DNA of 6,552 nucleotides from Puniceicoccales bacterium (GCA_031290315.1 JAITNS010000037.1:1-6552), one strand, 5' to 3'; numbered from the stretch's first letter, positions 1 to 6,264 are shown. Notes: generated by a model from the letters alone, not told the origin. Program-made: numbers and translations.

Positions 1-75
1 CAGAAAGAAATGGTCAGGGAATACTTGGAGAAGAAGATCATACGGAGTAAATTGGGCCAAGGGCAAGCTAAATAG
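1..75 (+). CDS. C-terminal end of an unidentified protein (partial)
   Basis: Frame 1 is open from the window edge to a TAG at 73-75 and encodes 24 residues, ending in a charged, helix-like stretch (EMVREYLEKKIIRSKLGQGQ, then AK). The composition (many K/E/R, alternating hydrophobics) looks like the end of a real soluble protein rather than noise, but 25 open codons is weak evidence. I do not recognise the family. The gene would run toward, and converge with, the minus-strand proline-rich gene. No clear hairpin terminator follows it. Confidence 0.4.
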   Translation, partial: QKEMVREYLEKKIIRSKLGQGQAK

Positions 76-174
76 TTTAGGTATTTTTATAAATGATTGA
101 TAAATGAGTCGATTTAGTCGCTAGGATCAATCGTCCGTAGAATGTTCACTTATATTCATCATTCAGGCCTTACC
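76..174. other. Short convergent intergenic gap
   Basis: AT-rich spacer between the + strand gene end and the minus-strand acidic-tail remnant. I see no tRNA, no convincing GC-rich hairpin with a T-run, and no ORF worth calling. Confidence 0.4.
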
Positions 175-441
175 TCATCCATCTACCTCGTCGCCACTGT
201 GGGCGTCGTCGATGGGATTAGCCTCGTCGCCGCTGTTGTGGGCGTCGCTGAGACCAGAATCCTCGCCGCTGTGGTCATCCGGCGATGGGATCAGAATTCT
301 CGTCGCTAGGGTCGGCGGCGATGAGATCAGGAAGACGATCTTCAGCCTCGTCATCACTAGGACCCTCAAAACTCACACCCATACCAGGTCCTCATAGACA
401 ACACCTCCTACGCCTTCATCTTCTTCGCCAACTGGAGATTA
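175..441 (-). pseudogene. Decayed acidic C-terminal tail of the proline-rich gene
   Basis: Immediately after the TAA (441-439) of the proline-rich gene, the minus strand continues in the same frame with an acidic stretch (SPVGEEDEGVGGVVYEDLV). It then needs a shift near 375-390 into the -1 frame (SFEGPSDDEAEDRLPDL, then IAADPSDENSDPIA; stop TGA 277-275). A second shift near 274-283 returns to the original frame (DDHSGEDSGLSDAHNSGDEA, then NPIDDAHSGDEVDG), which ends at TGA 177-175. Both shifts cancel, and all three pieces have the same D/E/S/G-rich character. The repeated motif (D/N)PI..D.HSG(D/E) occurs near 292-262 and 220-191. Between ATCCC and CACAG the first copy has 18 bases and the second 17, which places a one-base insertion in the first. 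This is inferred to be the former C-terminal extension of the neighbouring gene. Alternatives are sequencing error or a separate low-complexity sequence. Confidence 0.5.
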
Positions 442-1977
442 AGGTGCAGGTTGTGGTTGCGCCGCTGGTTGAGGAGGTGGAGGTGGCGCAGGTTGTGGTG
501 CTGAGTTACGCATTATTTCACCCATTGAGTGCTTCTGGTAATCATTTATGCGTTGTTTAAGAGTAGGATTGTCACGATGGTTTTTAGAAGTCTCAGAAAG
601 AAATGCGTTGTTCTCAAGCTTTCTTTCTGGATTAACCTTTCCTTGTTCATTAACCACTCCTAAGTCTACCCTAACATTAGCTGGAAGATTTTTAAGAATC
701 TGATCAAGTAGTTCTTTATTTTTCTCTCCTATTTTAGCTAGCAGTTCCGCTGCAAGATCTAGAGGATCTTTTTGCGGTATAGGTGGATTTTTGGTGGCGA
801 TTTCTTTTAAAAAATTATTAATAGTATTCATGCATGTTCTATGCTCCTCAGGAGTGAAACTTTTGTTATTTCTGAGAATGGTGTGTGCATACACCAACCC
901 CTGCTCCAACTTCCGCATGGTAGTAGTATCTAAATTGAGTGTCGTAGAGGTTGGGAAGTAATTAGTAACCTTATTCTCTTCCGCTTCCTCACCTCCAGAA
1001 TATGTTCGGACGAAAGTAGGAAGTTTGCTGCTAATCTGTGACTGTGTAATGGCACTTTCAAAAAATTGGTTAAATTGTTCAGGATCTTTACGCATTTGAT
1101 TTCTGGCTTGTGCCGGTATAGTTATCCAAAGTCCGACAATAAATTTCTTGGCATTTTCTCGTTTATTATCAATGAGATCCAGTGCCTTTCCCTTAAGACC
1201 AGGTAGCTTAGGAGTCCTCGCATTAATAATGCTACTAATATCTAGATTCGGTATTTTCTCCTGCATATCTTTAATTTCGTTATTGATCCTCGTTTCGCTT
1301 AAGTTAGAGAGTTTAAATAGTTCGCTTGAATAGGAGTAGGGGTCTTTTGTGGATGGTGGTTTTTGTTCTATTGACGGAGGAGTTATCTCTGGAAGGGTCG
1401 GAGGAGCAGCCGGCGGCGGCGGAGGAGGAGCCGGAGCCGGTGGGGGTTTAGCAGCAGCCGGTGGACGAGGAGGAGGAGCCGGTGGAGGTGGAGGGCACAT
1501 AATTAATTGCTTAGCTAAGATATTTGGTTTAATGCGACTAAGGCTCCCATTAGTTGCAGTTCGTTCAAGAAATACCTTTGCTTGCTTCGCATCTACTAAT
1601 TGATTTAAAACCTCAGGGCGTAATTTCATGAAAGCGATCATAGCTTCAGTTTTGCGTTTTTTTCGAGCTGCTTCTTCTGCAGCTGGTCGGGGTGGAGTTG
1701 GAGCATTAATAAAATCCGGTAAAGCGTCTGTACCGCCGCATGCTTCTGCCATTAGATTTTCAAGAGTCTCACACTGCCTACTATCAAGCGATATAGTATG
1801 CGTTCTTTCTGTTGTTCCGGCTTCAGTTATCTTTATTCGAATATTAGGGTTAGCTGCATCGGGTGGGATATAGCGAATATCGCCGAGCTCATTGAAACTA
1901 TTTGTTGAGGTTTCTTTATCAATTTTTAGTGCCAGTTCCGTGTGTACAAGCCCTAGTCGTGTTCCAATATCCCCCAT
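439..1977 (-). CDS. Proline-rich protein of unknown function (512 aa)
   Basis: No family is recognised. The ORF starts at ATG 1977 and gives 512 residues. There is no signal peptide, no membrane segment and only a few cysteines. Order: N-terminal region 1-90; basic helix-prone stretch around 100-150 (EEAARKKRKTEAM); a polyproline tract at 161-202 (CPPPPPAPPPRPP and PAPPPPPPAAPP); a largely helical middle 215-490 with many Asn, Lys, Glu and Leu (for example ELLAKIGEKNKELLDQILKN at 411-430); and a second proline tract at 493-512 that ends abruptly at TAA. PAPPPR fits a class II SH3-type PxxPxR ligand, and the polyproline run could bind profilin-like partners in a eukaryotic host. I found no clear WH2 actin-binding motif. 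The acidic tail remnant downstream suggests the protein was once longer. No convincing ribosome-binding site precedes the ATG. The architecture resembles effectors or surface/cytoskeletal proteins of host-associated bacteria, but that is inference only. Confidence 0.8.
   Translation of the reverse strand: MGDIGTRLGLVHTELALKIDKETSTNSFNELGDIRYIPPDAANPNIRIKITEAGTTERTHTISLDSRQCETLENLMAEACGGTDALPDFINAPTPPRPAAEEAARKKRKTEAMIAFMKLRPEVLNQLVDAKQAKVFLERTATNGSLSRIKPNILAKQLIMCPPPPPAPPPRPPAAAKPPPAPAPPPPPPAAPPTLPEITPPSIEQKPPSTKDPYSYSSELFKLSNLSETRINNEIKDMQEKIPNLDISSIINARTPKLPGLKGKALDLIDNKRENAKKFIVGLWITIPAQARNQMRKDPEQFNQFFESAITQSQISSKLPTFVRTYSGGEEAEENKVTNYFPTSTTLNLDTTTMRKLEQGLVYAHTILRNNKSFTPEEHRTCMNTINNFLKEIATKNPPIPQKDPLDLAAELLAKIGEKNKELLDQILKNLPANVRVDLGVVNEQGKVNPERKLENNAFLSETSKNHRDNPTLKQRINDYQKHSMGEIMRNSAPQPAPPPPPQPAAQPQPAP
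1372..1497 (-). repeat. Polyproline/alanine coding tract
   Basis: Encodes residues 161-202 of the proline-rich protein, almost entirely Pro and Ala with isolated Arg, Lys, Thr, Leu and Glu. On the + strand it reads as GGAGGAGGAGCC/GCCGGTGG-type imperfect trinucleotide repeats, so it is prone to slippage and may vary in length between strains. It is far more GC-rich than the surrounding gene. Confidence 0.65.
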
Positions 1978-1997
1978 ATTAAGCTAATAATAATAAG

Positions 1998-2026
1998 AGT
2001 ATAAAAATAATCAAATGAAATATAAA
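1998..2026 (-). promoter_or_regulatory. Possible promoter of the proline-rich gene
   Basis: On the minus strand, TATACT (2003-1998) lies 17 bases after TTTATA (2026-2021). This would start transcription about 14 bases before the ATG at 1977. The -10 is good (5 of 6), the -35 weak (4 of 6). AT-rich sequence gives many chance matches, so confidence is low. Confidence 0.25.
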
Positions 2027-2056
2027 ATTTTTATCAGGAAATGTGTAATAAAATTA

Positions 2057-2098
2057 AGTGGAAATTTTACTAGTTCAAATAGTCGAAATAATTCCACT
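2057..2098. repeat. Inverted repeat AGTGGAAATT ... AATTCCACT
   Basis: AGTGGAAATT (2057-2066) is mirrored by AATTCCACT (2090-2098) with one base missing, leaving a loop of about 23 bases that itself holds ACTAGTTCAAATAGT. A related AAGTGGAATTATT occurs again at 2202-2214. This may be an operator or a weak hairpin; no function can be assigned. Confidence 0.45.
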
Positions 2099-2135
2099 CA
2101 GAGTAGAAAAATTTTGATTAAATTAATTTTACGAT

Positions 2136-2168
2136 GAAAAAATTCATAGGGAATGAAAATTGTTCGAT
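2136..2168. repeat. Imperfect repeat copy A (GAAAAAATTC...GAATGAAAAT)
   Basis: Shares GAAAAAATTC, GAATGAAAAT and TTCGAT, in order, with copy B about 109-110 bases downstream. The copies differ by a one-base gap and a few substitutions. The ends are partly inverse to each other, so each copy can fold. Confidence 0.5.
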
Positions 2169-2240
2169 TAATAATATATTAAATCGAAAAAAATCTATTT
2201 AAAGTGGAATTATTACAATATTATTGGAAAAATCTTAAGT

Positions 2241-2279
2241 GATCGAAAAAATTCTACAGAGAATGAAAATTTTTCGATA
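2241..2279. repeat. Imperfect repeat copy B, with hairpin potential
   Basis: Same block order as copy A. ATCGAAAAAATT at 2242-2253 and AAATTTTTCGAT near 2267-2278 are nearly inverse-complementary, giving an AT-rich stem around a loop of about 14 bases. The same GATCGAAAAAAT start recurs exactly 100 bases later at 2341. Confidence 0.5.
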
Positions 2280-2400
2280 TTATATATAAAGCGAATTTTT
2301 TATGGATATGGAAAGAGGAAGAGATAGAGTAGAGTATGAAGATCGAAAAAATACCAAATTTCACCGATAGTGGGATCGATGTGAATAAAATTCTAGCAAT

Positions 2401-2410
2401 AAAAAAGACT
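2401..2410 (-). terminator. T-run terminating the SRP RNA
   Basis: On the minus strand the 3' arm of the SRP RNA terminal helix (TACCTAGTC) is followed at once by six T residues (2406-2401), as in intrinsic termination. The stem is the RNA's own long closing helix rather than a short local hairpin. Confidence 0.55.
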
Positions 2411-2503
2411 AGGTAATCTACGGCGCACTTGATTCCTGACGACCGTTGCTTCCTTCCAGATCTGGCGGAGTTAGTCGGCTTTAAGTCACATAGTACCCAG
2501 TCC
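2403..2503 (-). ncRNA. ffs: Signal recognition particle RNA, small bacterial type (4.5S)
   Basis: The minus strand carries the diagnostic apical domain of bacterial SRP RNA: CCGCCAGATCTGGAAGGA followed by AGCAACGG (about 2468-2443). It shows the GGAA tetraloop closed by CT/GG, the symmetric loop CCAG/AGCA that binds Ffh, and a flanking CCG/CGG helix. The ends pair: GGACTGGGTA (2503-2494) with TACCTAGTC plus T (2415-2406), using wobbles at two positions. The result is a rod of about 98 nucleotides. The length and absence of an Alu domain fit the short 4.5S form of Gram-negative bacteria. The RNA joins Ffh to target nascent membrane and secreted proteins to FtsY/SecYEG. It lies on the same strand as, and about 40 bases after, the secreted-protein gene, but has its own likely promoter. 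The exact 5' and 3' ends are inferred from pairing. Confidence 0.92.
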
Positions 2504-2511
2504 GCTTTTTT

Positions 2512-2538
2512 ATTTTGAAATCTTACTCCAACTGTCAA
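2512..2538 (-). promoter_or_regulatory. Likely promoter of ffs
   Basis: A consensus -35 TTGACA (2538-2533, minus strand) is followed after 15 bases by CAAAAT (2517-2512; 4 of 6 to TATAAT), placing the start at about 2505-2503, where the SRP RNA helix begins. The -35 is perfect, the spacer is short and the -10 poor. The position relative to a confident RNA gene is the main support. It overlaps the last bases of the intergenic gap after the secreted-protein gene. Confidence 0.55.
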
Positions 2539-2545
2539 CTTAATT

Positions 2546-3124
2546 TTAATTGAATAGTTGAGGAAATTTTTCAATAATATCCTCTTGCGATAATCCAAAA
2601 ACTTTACCTAATTTACTTACTAAAAGAATTATTTCATTTATACAGAGTTGTATCTTTTTCCCTTTTATAATCAGAAAATGAAAATAATTATCTGTTTCTT
2701 GAATTTCGATATCATTGAACTCTTCTTCCGTGAGTTCAAGCTTTTCTATAACATCAATTGCTAAATCTTCTTCTGTAAATGTAAGATGCGATATAAGGCC
2801 GAATACAGAATCTTCATCTCGATTGGCTGTTAAATCTTCAGTTGATTTTGTTAGAAGAAGAATAATTTGGATTTCTTTTGCTCGATTACTAAAATAAAAC
2901 TTTTTTCCGTTGAAAAGAATACCGCGTTCTTCCTGGTAATGATTTCCATTTATTGGACGATGTGGACGAAGAAGGGCCATCACTTTACAAATCTGTTCAA
3001 TGCTTTCCTGAGGAGATAAGTGGTTAGAGTTTTTTGCAGCTTGGAAAAACGAAACGCTTGCGAAGCAATTGCTTTGTAGCCCTAGCATTAATACCCCTAC
3101 CCCTAATAAATATGATTTATTCAT
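2546..3124 (-). CDS. Predicted secreted/periplasmic protein of unknown function
   Basis: No family is recognised. With the ATG at 3124, the 192-residue product begins with a typical signal peptide: MNKS, a hydrophobic core YLLGVGVLMLGLQ, then SNCFA followed by SVSFF. Signal peptidase I would cut after CFA near residue 22. The Cys does not sit in a good lipobox (QSNC), so a lipoprotein is unlikely. The mature part is about 170 residues, acidic in the middle (LTEEEFNDIEIQETD), with two similar short blocks, FNGKKFYF and IIKGKKIQL, and a C-terminal helix-rich end (SQEDIIEKFPQLFN). Two in-frame upstream ATGs (3151, 3142) would add nine residues before the signal peptide, so 3124 is preferred. No ribosome-binding site is visible for any of the three. 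The gene is divergent from valS and upstream of ffs. Inner repeats or a link with the proline-rich protein cannot be shown. Confidence 0.75.
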   Translation of the reverse strand: MNKSYLLGVGVLMLGLQSNCFASVSFFQAAKNSNHLSPQESIEQICKVMALLRPHRPINGNHYQEERGILFNGKKFYFSNRAKEIQIILLLTKSTEDLTANRDEDSVFGLISHLTFTEEDLAIDVIEKLELTEEEFNDIEIQETDNYFHFLIIKGKKIQLCINEIILLVSKLGKVFGLSQEDIIEKFPQLFN

Positions 3125-3131
3125 GACATTA

Positions 3132-3159
3132 ATTATGTACATTATTTTCATTAAGGCAA
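3132..3159 (-). promoter_or_regulatory. Possible promoter of the secreted-protein gene
   Basis: On the minus strand, TTGCCT (3159-3154), 16 bases, then CATAAT (3137-3132; 5 of 6). The predicted transcription start falls at about 3125, next to the ATG at 3124, so this promoter would make a leaderless or nearly leaderless message. The region is AT-rich, so chance matches are likely. Confidence 0.3.
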
Positions 3160-3274
3160 GTCTTTTTTTAATTTATGAAACTTTTTTTATTTCCATTTGC
3201 GAATATGTATCTCAAGATATTTTTTTTCTTTTAATTCCTCATTTTTCAAATACTCCTTACTTAAAGTAATCAAT

Positions 3275-6118
3275 ATGATCGAAGTTTCCTATTCTCCTTC
3301 CCAATTGGAACAAAAGTGGTATCAGCTATGGAGTGAAAGTAATATTTTTACTCGAAAAGTTAGCCCACAAAAATCGTCCTGTACCATACTTATTCCACCA
3401 CCCAATGTGACCGGTATCCTACATATGGGCCATATTCTTAATAATACTATCCAAGACGTCCTCATCCGCCGTGCTCGACAAAAGGATCGATCTGCATTTT
3501 GGATCCCCGGTACCGATCATGCCGGAATTTCTCTCCAAATAAAAATGGAAAAAGAGCTCGCTAAACAACAGCTAACTCGCTACGATGTGGGCCGCGAAGC
3601 ATTTGTAGAACTTGCTCAAGAATGGCGTCAAAAACATGGTAGTATTATCCTCGAACAACTTGAAAAATTAGGCGTTTCCTGTGACTGGTCCGCCATAAAA
3701 TATACCCTCGATCCCGATTATTCCCACGCTGTCCTTTTTGCATTTGTAAAATTTTACCAGCAAGGCTATATTTATAGGGGCTTACGTTTAATTAATTGGT
3801 GTCCGGTAAGTATGACGGCGCTCAGCGATGAAGAAGTCATTATGCGCCAACAAAATTCTTTCCTCTATTATATTAAATACGAGTTCGTCGAACAACCGGG
3901 GGAATTTTTAGTTATCGCAACGACGCGTCCCGAAACAATTATGGGGGATGTGGCGATTGCCGTCCACCCTTCCGACAAACGTTATCAAAATTTTATCGGA
4001 CTCCATTGCTGGCGCCCAATTGTACGTGAAGCTATTCCCATTATTGCCGATGAAGCTGTATTGCAGGACTTTGGTACGGGCGCGCTAAAAATTACGCCGG
4101 CACACGATATCGTCGATTTCGAAATCGGTCAGCGACATAAACTCGATGCCATTGGCGTCATCGATAAAAATGGTAAACTCAATACTTTTGCAGGCCCAGA
4201 ATTCGCAGGTATGGATCGCTTTGAAGCACGTAAAAAAGTCGCCGAATACCTCAATACCCAGGGCTTACTGCTAAGAGAGGAGGCGTGTGTAAATAATGTA
4301 GGGTTTTCGGAGCGGGCAGGCGTCCCCATCGAGCCGATGCTTTCGGAGCAGTGGTTCTTAAAATATCCATGCGTCGAAGAAGCAAAATTAGTCGTCCAAA
4401 AAGGACTCATTCACTTCTGCCCAGAACGTTGGGCTAAAACTTATATGCATTGGCTAGAAAATATCAAAGATTGGTGTATTAGTCGGCAATTATGGTGGGG
4501 CCATCGCATTCCTGTATGGTATCGGAAAGGCACCGATCGCAATGATACTGAAAATTGGCATATCTCAGTGGATGGCCCTGAAGATCCTGAAAATTGGGAG
4601 CAAGATGAAGATGTTTTAGATACTTGGTTTTCATCGGCGATTTGGCCTCTGGCGACTTTAGGTTGGCCCGATGAAAAAATGATGAATACTATGAATTTTA
4701 ATTACTTCTATCCAACGGCAGATCTTGTTACAGGCCCCGATATTATCTTCTTCTGGGTAGCACGAATGATTATGTTTTCTCTTCATTTATTAGATACTCC
4801 CAAAATGCTTTTGAGTGAAGAAGGTGAAGGAGATGAAGAAGAAATAAGGGCTACTCGTCCCTATGATTCCAGCCAGGAGGTGCAGTCTCCCGAACCTGTT
4901 TCTTTTGATTCTGAATTAAATACTAGCTTAGAATCAGAATGGAAGTCCAAAGGGGACTATCTTTTGGAAAAATATATTCCATTTAAGAATGTTTATTTTA
5001 CAGGAATTATACGTGATCATTTAGGGCGAAAGATGTCCAAAAGTTTAGGAAATTCGCCGGATCCTTTGGATCTTATTGAAAAGTATGGTGCCGATGGTAT
5101 ACGGATTGGTTTACTATCGATGGCGCCCAATGGTCAAGATATTTTATTTTCGGAAGATCGCGTTGCACAGGGTAAGAAATTATGTACAAAATTATGGAAT
5201 TCATTTCGTTTTCGCCAGCAAAATAGTATGGAAGTCGATCGAAGTTCCGTTGGAGTAATTATTGAGCGTATCGATGTTCATGATTTAGAAGCCGATGATA
5301 TTGCTGTTTTAGGGAAATTATTAAATACGATTAATGAATTTGAGGAAGCGATGGATGACTACGAATTTAATCGGGCGGTACAGATTTTGCAGACATTTTT
5401 TTGGAATCACTATTGTGATTGGTATATCGAGGTCTCAAAATCGCGCATCAATAATACAGTTTTAGCGATCCACGATTTCATTTTATACCAGTTATTACTT
5501 TTATTTCACCCTTTTATACCATTTATAACGGAAGAATTATGGCATGCACACGGCTATGGGACAGGATTTTTAGCGGAAGAATTATTAGAGAGTAAGGAGC
5601 AGTTGTGTAAGTATTTATCGAAGATTGATTTAAGTAGAGTGGAAGAGTTAATTAAAGAAATTGAATTGGTACAAAACCTTGTTGTTGCAGCACGTGGATT
5701 AAAAGCGCAATTCGGGTTATCGGCAGCTCGAGATGTACGTTTTTATTTCAAAGCAGAAGGAATGGCAAAAGAAATAGTCGCGTGCCATCTACGCGATATC
5801 AAACATCTTTTATGGACCCAATTTTTTGAAGAAACAGAAGAAGGGTTGGAATTACCAGTGGAAATAGTTGAATTGGGAACACTTTATATAAATATGGCGG
5901 GTAGTTTAGATGTTGGGGCTGAGAAGCGACGATTAAGGCAAGAGATCGAAAATTTGGAGCGACTAATTGCAATTAATAAAAAAAAGTTGCAGAACGAAGA
6001 TTTTCTAGAGAGAGCACCGGAGGGAGTGATCGAGGGAGCAAAGAAATTGTTGGGAGAAAATGTGGAAAAAAAAGAGGAATTAGAAGCGATATTTTTACGA
6101 TTATCAGCGATAGAGTGA
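3275..6118 (+). CDS. valS: Valyl-tRNA synthetase
   Basis: Class I synthetase that charges tRNA-Val with valine in the cytosol and edits misactivated threonine. The protein has 947 residues from ATG 3275. Visible in order: N-terminal YSPSQLEQKWYQLW; HIGH-type motif PPPNVTGILHMGH (41-53); GTDHAG; NWCP; the CP1 editing domain with ATTRPET (215-221) and GTGALKITPAHD; DWCISRQLWWGHRIPVW (399-415); DTWFSS; GPDIIFFWVARMIM (to 500); KMSKS (586-590); the anticodon-binding domain (about 690-840); and a C-terminal coiled-coil arm (about 880-947). All key motifs are intact. An ATG at 3197 would add 26 residues unlike the family start, so 3275 was chosen. No ribosome-binding site is evident (CTTACTTAAAGTAATCAAT precedes it). 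Oddities: an extra acidic segment at about residues 509-563 containing a repeat-derived piece, and a sharp change of leucine codon use near 4410-4450. Confidence 0.97.
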   Translation: MIEVSYSPSQLEQKWYQLWSESNIFTRKVSPQKSSCTILIPPPNVTGILHMGHILNNTIQDVLIRRARQKDRSAFWIPGTDHAGISLQIKMEKELAKQQLTRYDVGREAFVELAQEWRQKHGSIILEQLEKLGVSCDWSAIKYTLDPDYSHAVLFAFVKFYQQGYIYRGLRLINWCPVSMTALSDEEVIMRQQNSFLYYIKYEFVEQPGEFLVIATTRPETIMGDVAIAVHPSDKRYQNFIGLHCWRPIVREAIPIIADEAVLQDFGTGALKITPAHDIVDFEIGQRHKLDAIGVIDKNGKLNTFAGPEFAGMDRFEARKKVAEYLNTQGLLLREEACVNNVGFSERAGVPIEPMLSEQWFLKYPCVEEAKLVVQKGLIHFCPERWAKTYMHWLENIKDWCISRQLWWGHRIPVWYRKGTDRNDTENWHISVDGPEDPENWEQDEDVLDTWFSSAIWPLATLGWPDEKMMNTMNFNYFYPTADLVTGPDIIFFWVARMIMFSLHLLDTPKMLLSEEGEGDEEEIRATRPYDSSQEVQSPEPVSFDSELNTSLESEWKSKGDYLLEKYIPFKNVYFTGIIRDHLGRKMSKSLGNSPDPLDLIEKYGADGIRIGLLSMAPNGQDILFSEDRVAQGKKLCTKLWNSFRFRQQNSMEVDRSSVGVIIERIDVHDLEADDIAVLGKLLNTINEFEEAMDDYEFNRAVQILQTFFWNHYCDWYIEVSKSRINNTVLAIHDFILYQLLLLFHPFIPFITEELWHAHGYGTGFLAEELLESKEQLCKYLSKIDLSRVEELIKEIELVQNLVVAARGLKAQFGLSAARDVRFYFKAEGMAKEIVACHLRDIKHLLWTQFFEETEEGLELPVEIVELGTLYINMAGSLDVGAEKRRLRQEIENLERLIAINKKKLQNEDFLERAPEGVIEGAKKLLGENVEKKEELEAIFLRLSAIE
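4799..4966 (+). other. Extra segment in valS before the KMSKS loop
   Basis: Typical ValRS proteins join ARMIM to PF(K/H)xVYxTG by roughly 8-16 residues. Here residues 501-567 separate them, an excess of about 50-55 residues. The extra part is acidic and low in complexity: EEGEGDEEE, then the repeat-derived IRATRPYDSSQEVQSPEP, then SFDSELNTSLESEWKSKGD. It sits in a surface connection in the catalytic domain, so the enzyme may tolerate it. Exact borders need an alignment. Confidence 0.75.
4842..4897 (+). repeat. In-frame fragment of the palindromic repeat inside valS
   Basis: Aligned without gaps to 6125-6180 in the downstream array, 43 of 56 bases match, and the first 16 (4842-4857) are identical. 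It encodes residues 524-541, IRATRPYDSSQEVQSPEP. The same frame of the downstream unit would read IRATRPYDPRQETLFPGP, so 12 of 18 residues match. The first palindrome is mostly kept (ATAAGGGC, loop TACTC, GTCCCTAT). The second is worn down to GGAG...CTCC. This indicates an old insertion. Confidence 0.85.
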
Positions 6119-6126
6119 ATAAATAA
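6119..6126 (+). other. Spacer between valS stop and hairpin array
   Basis: Only eight A/T bases (AATAAATA) separate the valS TGA from the first hairpin. There is no separate terminator with a T-run, so the array itself may form the 3' end of the valS message. Confidence 0.5.
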
Positions 6127-6147
6127 ATAAGGGCTACTCGCCCTTAT
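6127..6147. repeat. Hairpin H1
   Basis: Stem ATAAGGGC / GCCCTTAT with loop TACTC; 8 perfect pairs. In unit 2 (6409-6429) the stem is identical and only the loop changes, to TGCGC. The valS copy (4844-4864) keeps the same loop. Confidence 0.75.
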
Positions 6148-6155
6148 GATCCCCG

Positions 6156-6176
6156 CCAGGAAACATTGTTTCCTGG
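6156..6176. repeat. Hairpin H2
   Basis: Stem CCAGGAAAC / GTTTCCTGG with loop ATT; 9 perfect pairs. It is identical in unit 2 (6438-6458), the most conserved part of the unit. Confidence 0.75.
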
Positions 6177-6186
6177 ACCTTGGGAC

Positions 6187-6223
6187 CGCCCTGGACCATG
6201 TGCGATGCACGTGGTCCAGGGCG
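6187..6223. repeat. Hairpin H3 with paired changes between units
   Basis: A 17-pair stem, CGCCCTGGACCATGTGC (6187-6203) with GCACGTGGTCCAGGGCG (6207-6223), has one T-G wobble and loop GAT. In unit 2 (6469-6505) pairs 8 and 10 change on both arms (G-C to A-T, C-G to A-T), so pairing is kept. Confidence 0.8.
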
Positions 6224-6234
6224 AACCAATGCCC

Positions 6235-6264
6235 GGCCCGGCTATGCTATTAGCACAGCCGGCC
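6235..6264. repeat. Hairpin H4
   Basis: GGCCCGGCT (6235-6243) pairs with AGCCGGCC (6257-6264) with one bulged C, capped by TGC/GCA around TATTA. In unit 2 only the 10-base palindrome CCTGGCCAGG remains at this place. Confidence 0.65.

Larger units (their letters stand above)
1978..2400. other. Gene-free AT-rich interval with repeated motifs
   Basis: This 420-base interval between the proline-rich gene and the SRP RNA gene holds no credible ORF. It contains several copies of a (G)ATCGAAAAAAT-like motif, on + at 2133-2144 (diverged), 2181-2193, 2241-2252 and 2341-2352, and in inverse form at 2162-2168 and 2270-2278. It also holds the inverted and direct repeats listed separately. It could be regulatory sequence upstream of the minus-strand gene or repeat debris. 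Confidence 0.6.

Noticed and set aside
285..560. 91-codon + strand ORF
   Set aside because: Antisense shadow of the acidic and proline-rich coding sequence, with low-complexity V/E and L/H runs.
1349..1603. Glycine-rich + strand ORF
   Set aside because: Exact antisense of the polyproline tract, where GGN codons mirror CCN codons.
439..1977. WH2-type actin-binding motif in the proline-rich protein
   Set aside because: No stretch with the expected LKK(T/V) core after an amphipathic helix was seen; the actin idea rests only on layout.
2254..2598. 114-codon minus-strand ORF
   Set aside because: It runs through the SRP RNA gene and the end of the secreted-protein gene; its composition is that of AT-rich noise.
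3056..3124. Lipoprotein signal in the secreted protein
   Set aside because: The residues before the Cys are QSN, which do not fit the lipobox; cleavage after CFA is more likely.
3197..3274. Upstream start of valS adding 26 residues
   Set aside because: The added Phe/Ser-rich residues do not resemble ValRS N-termini, and family similarity begins at the 3275 ATG.
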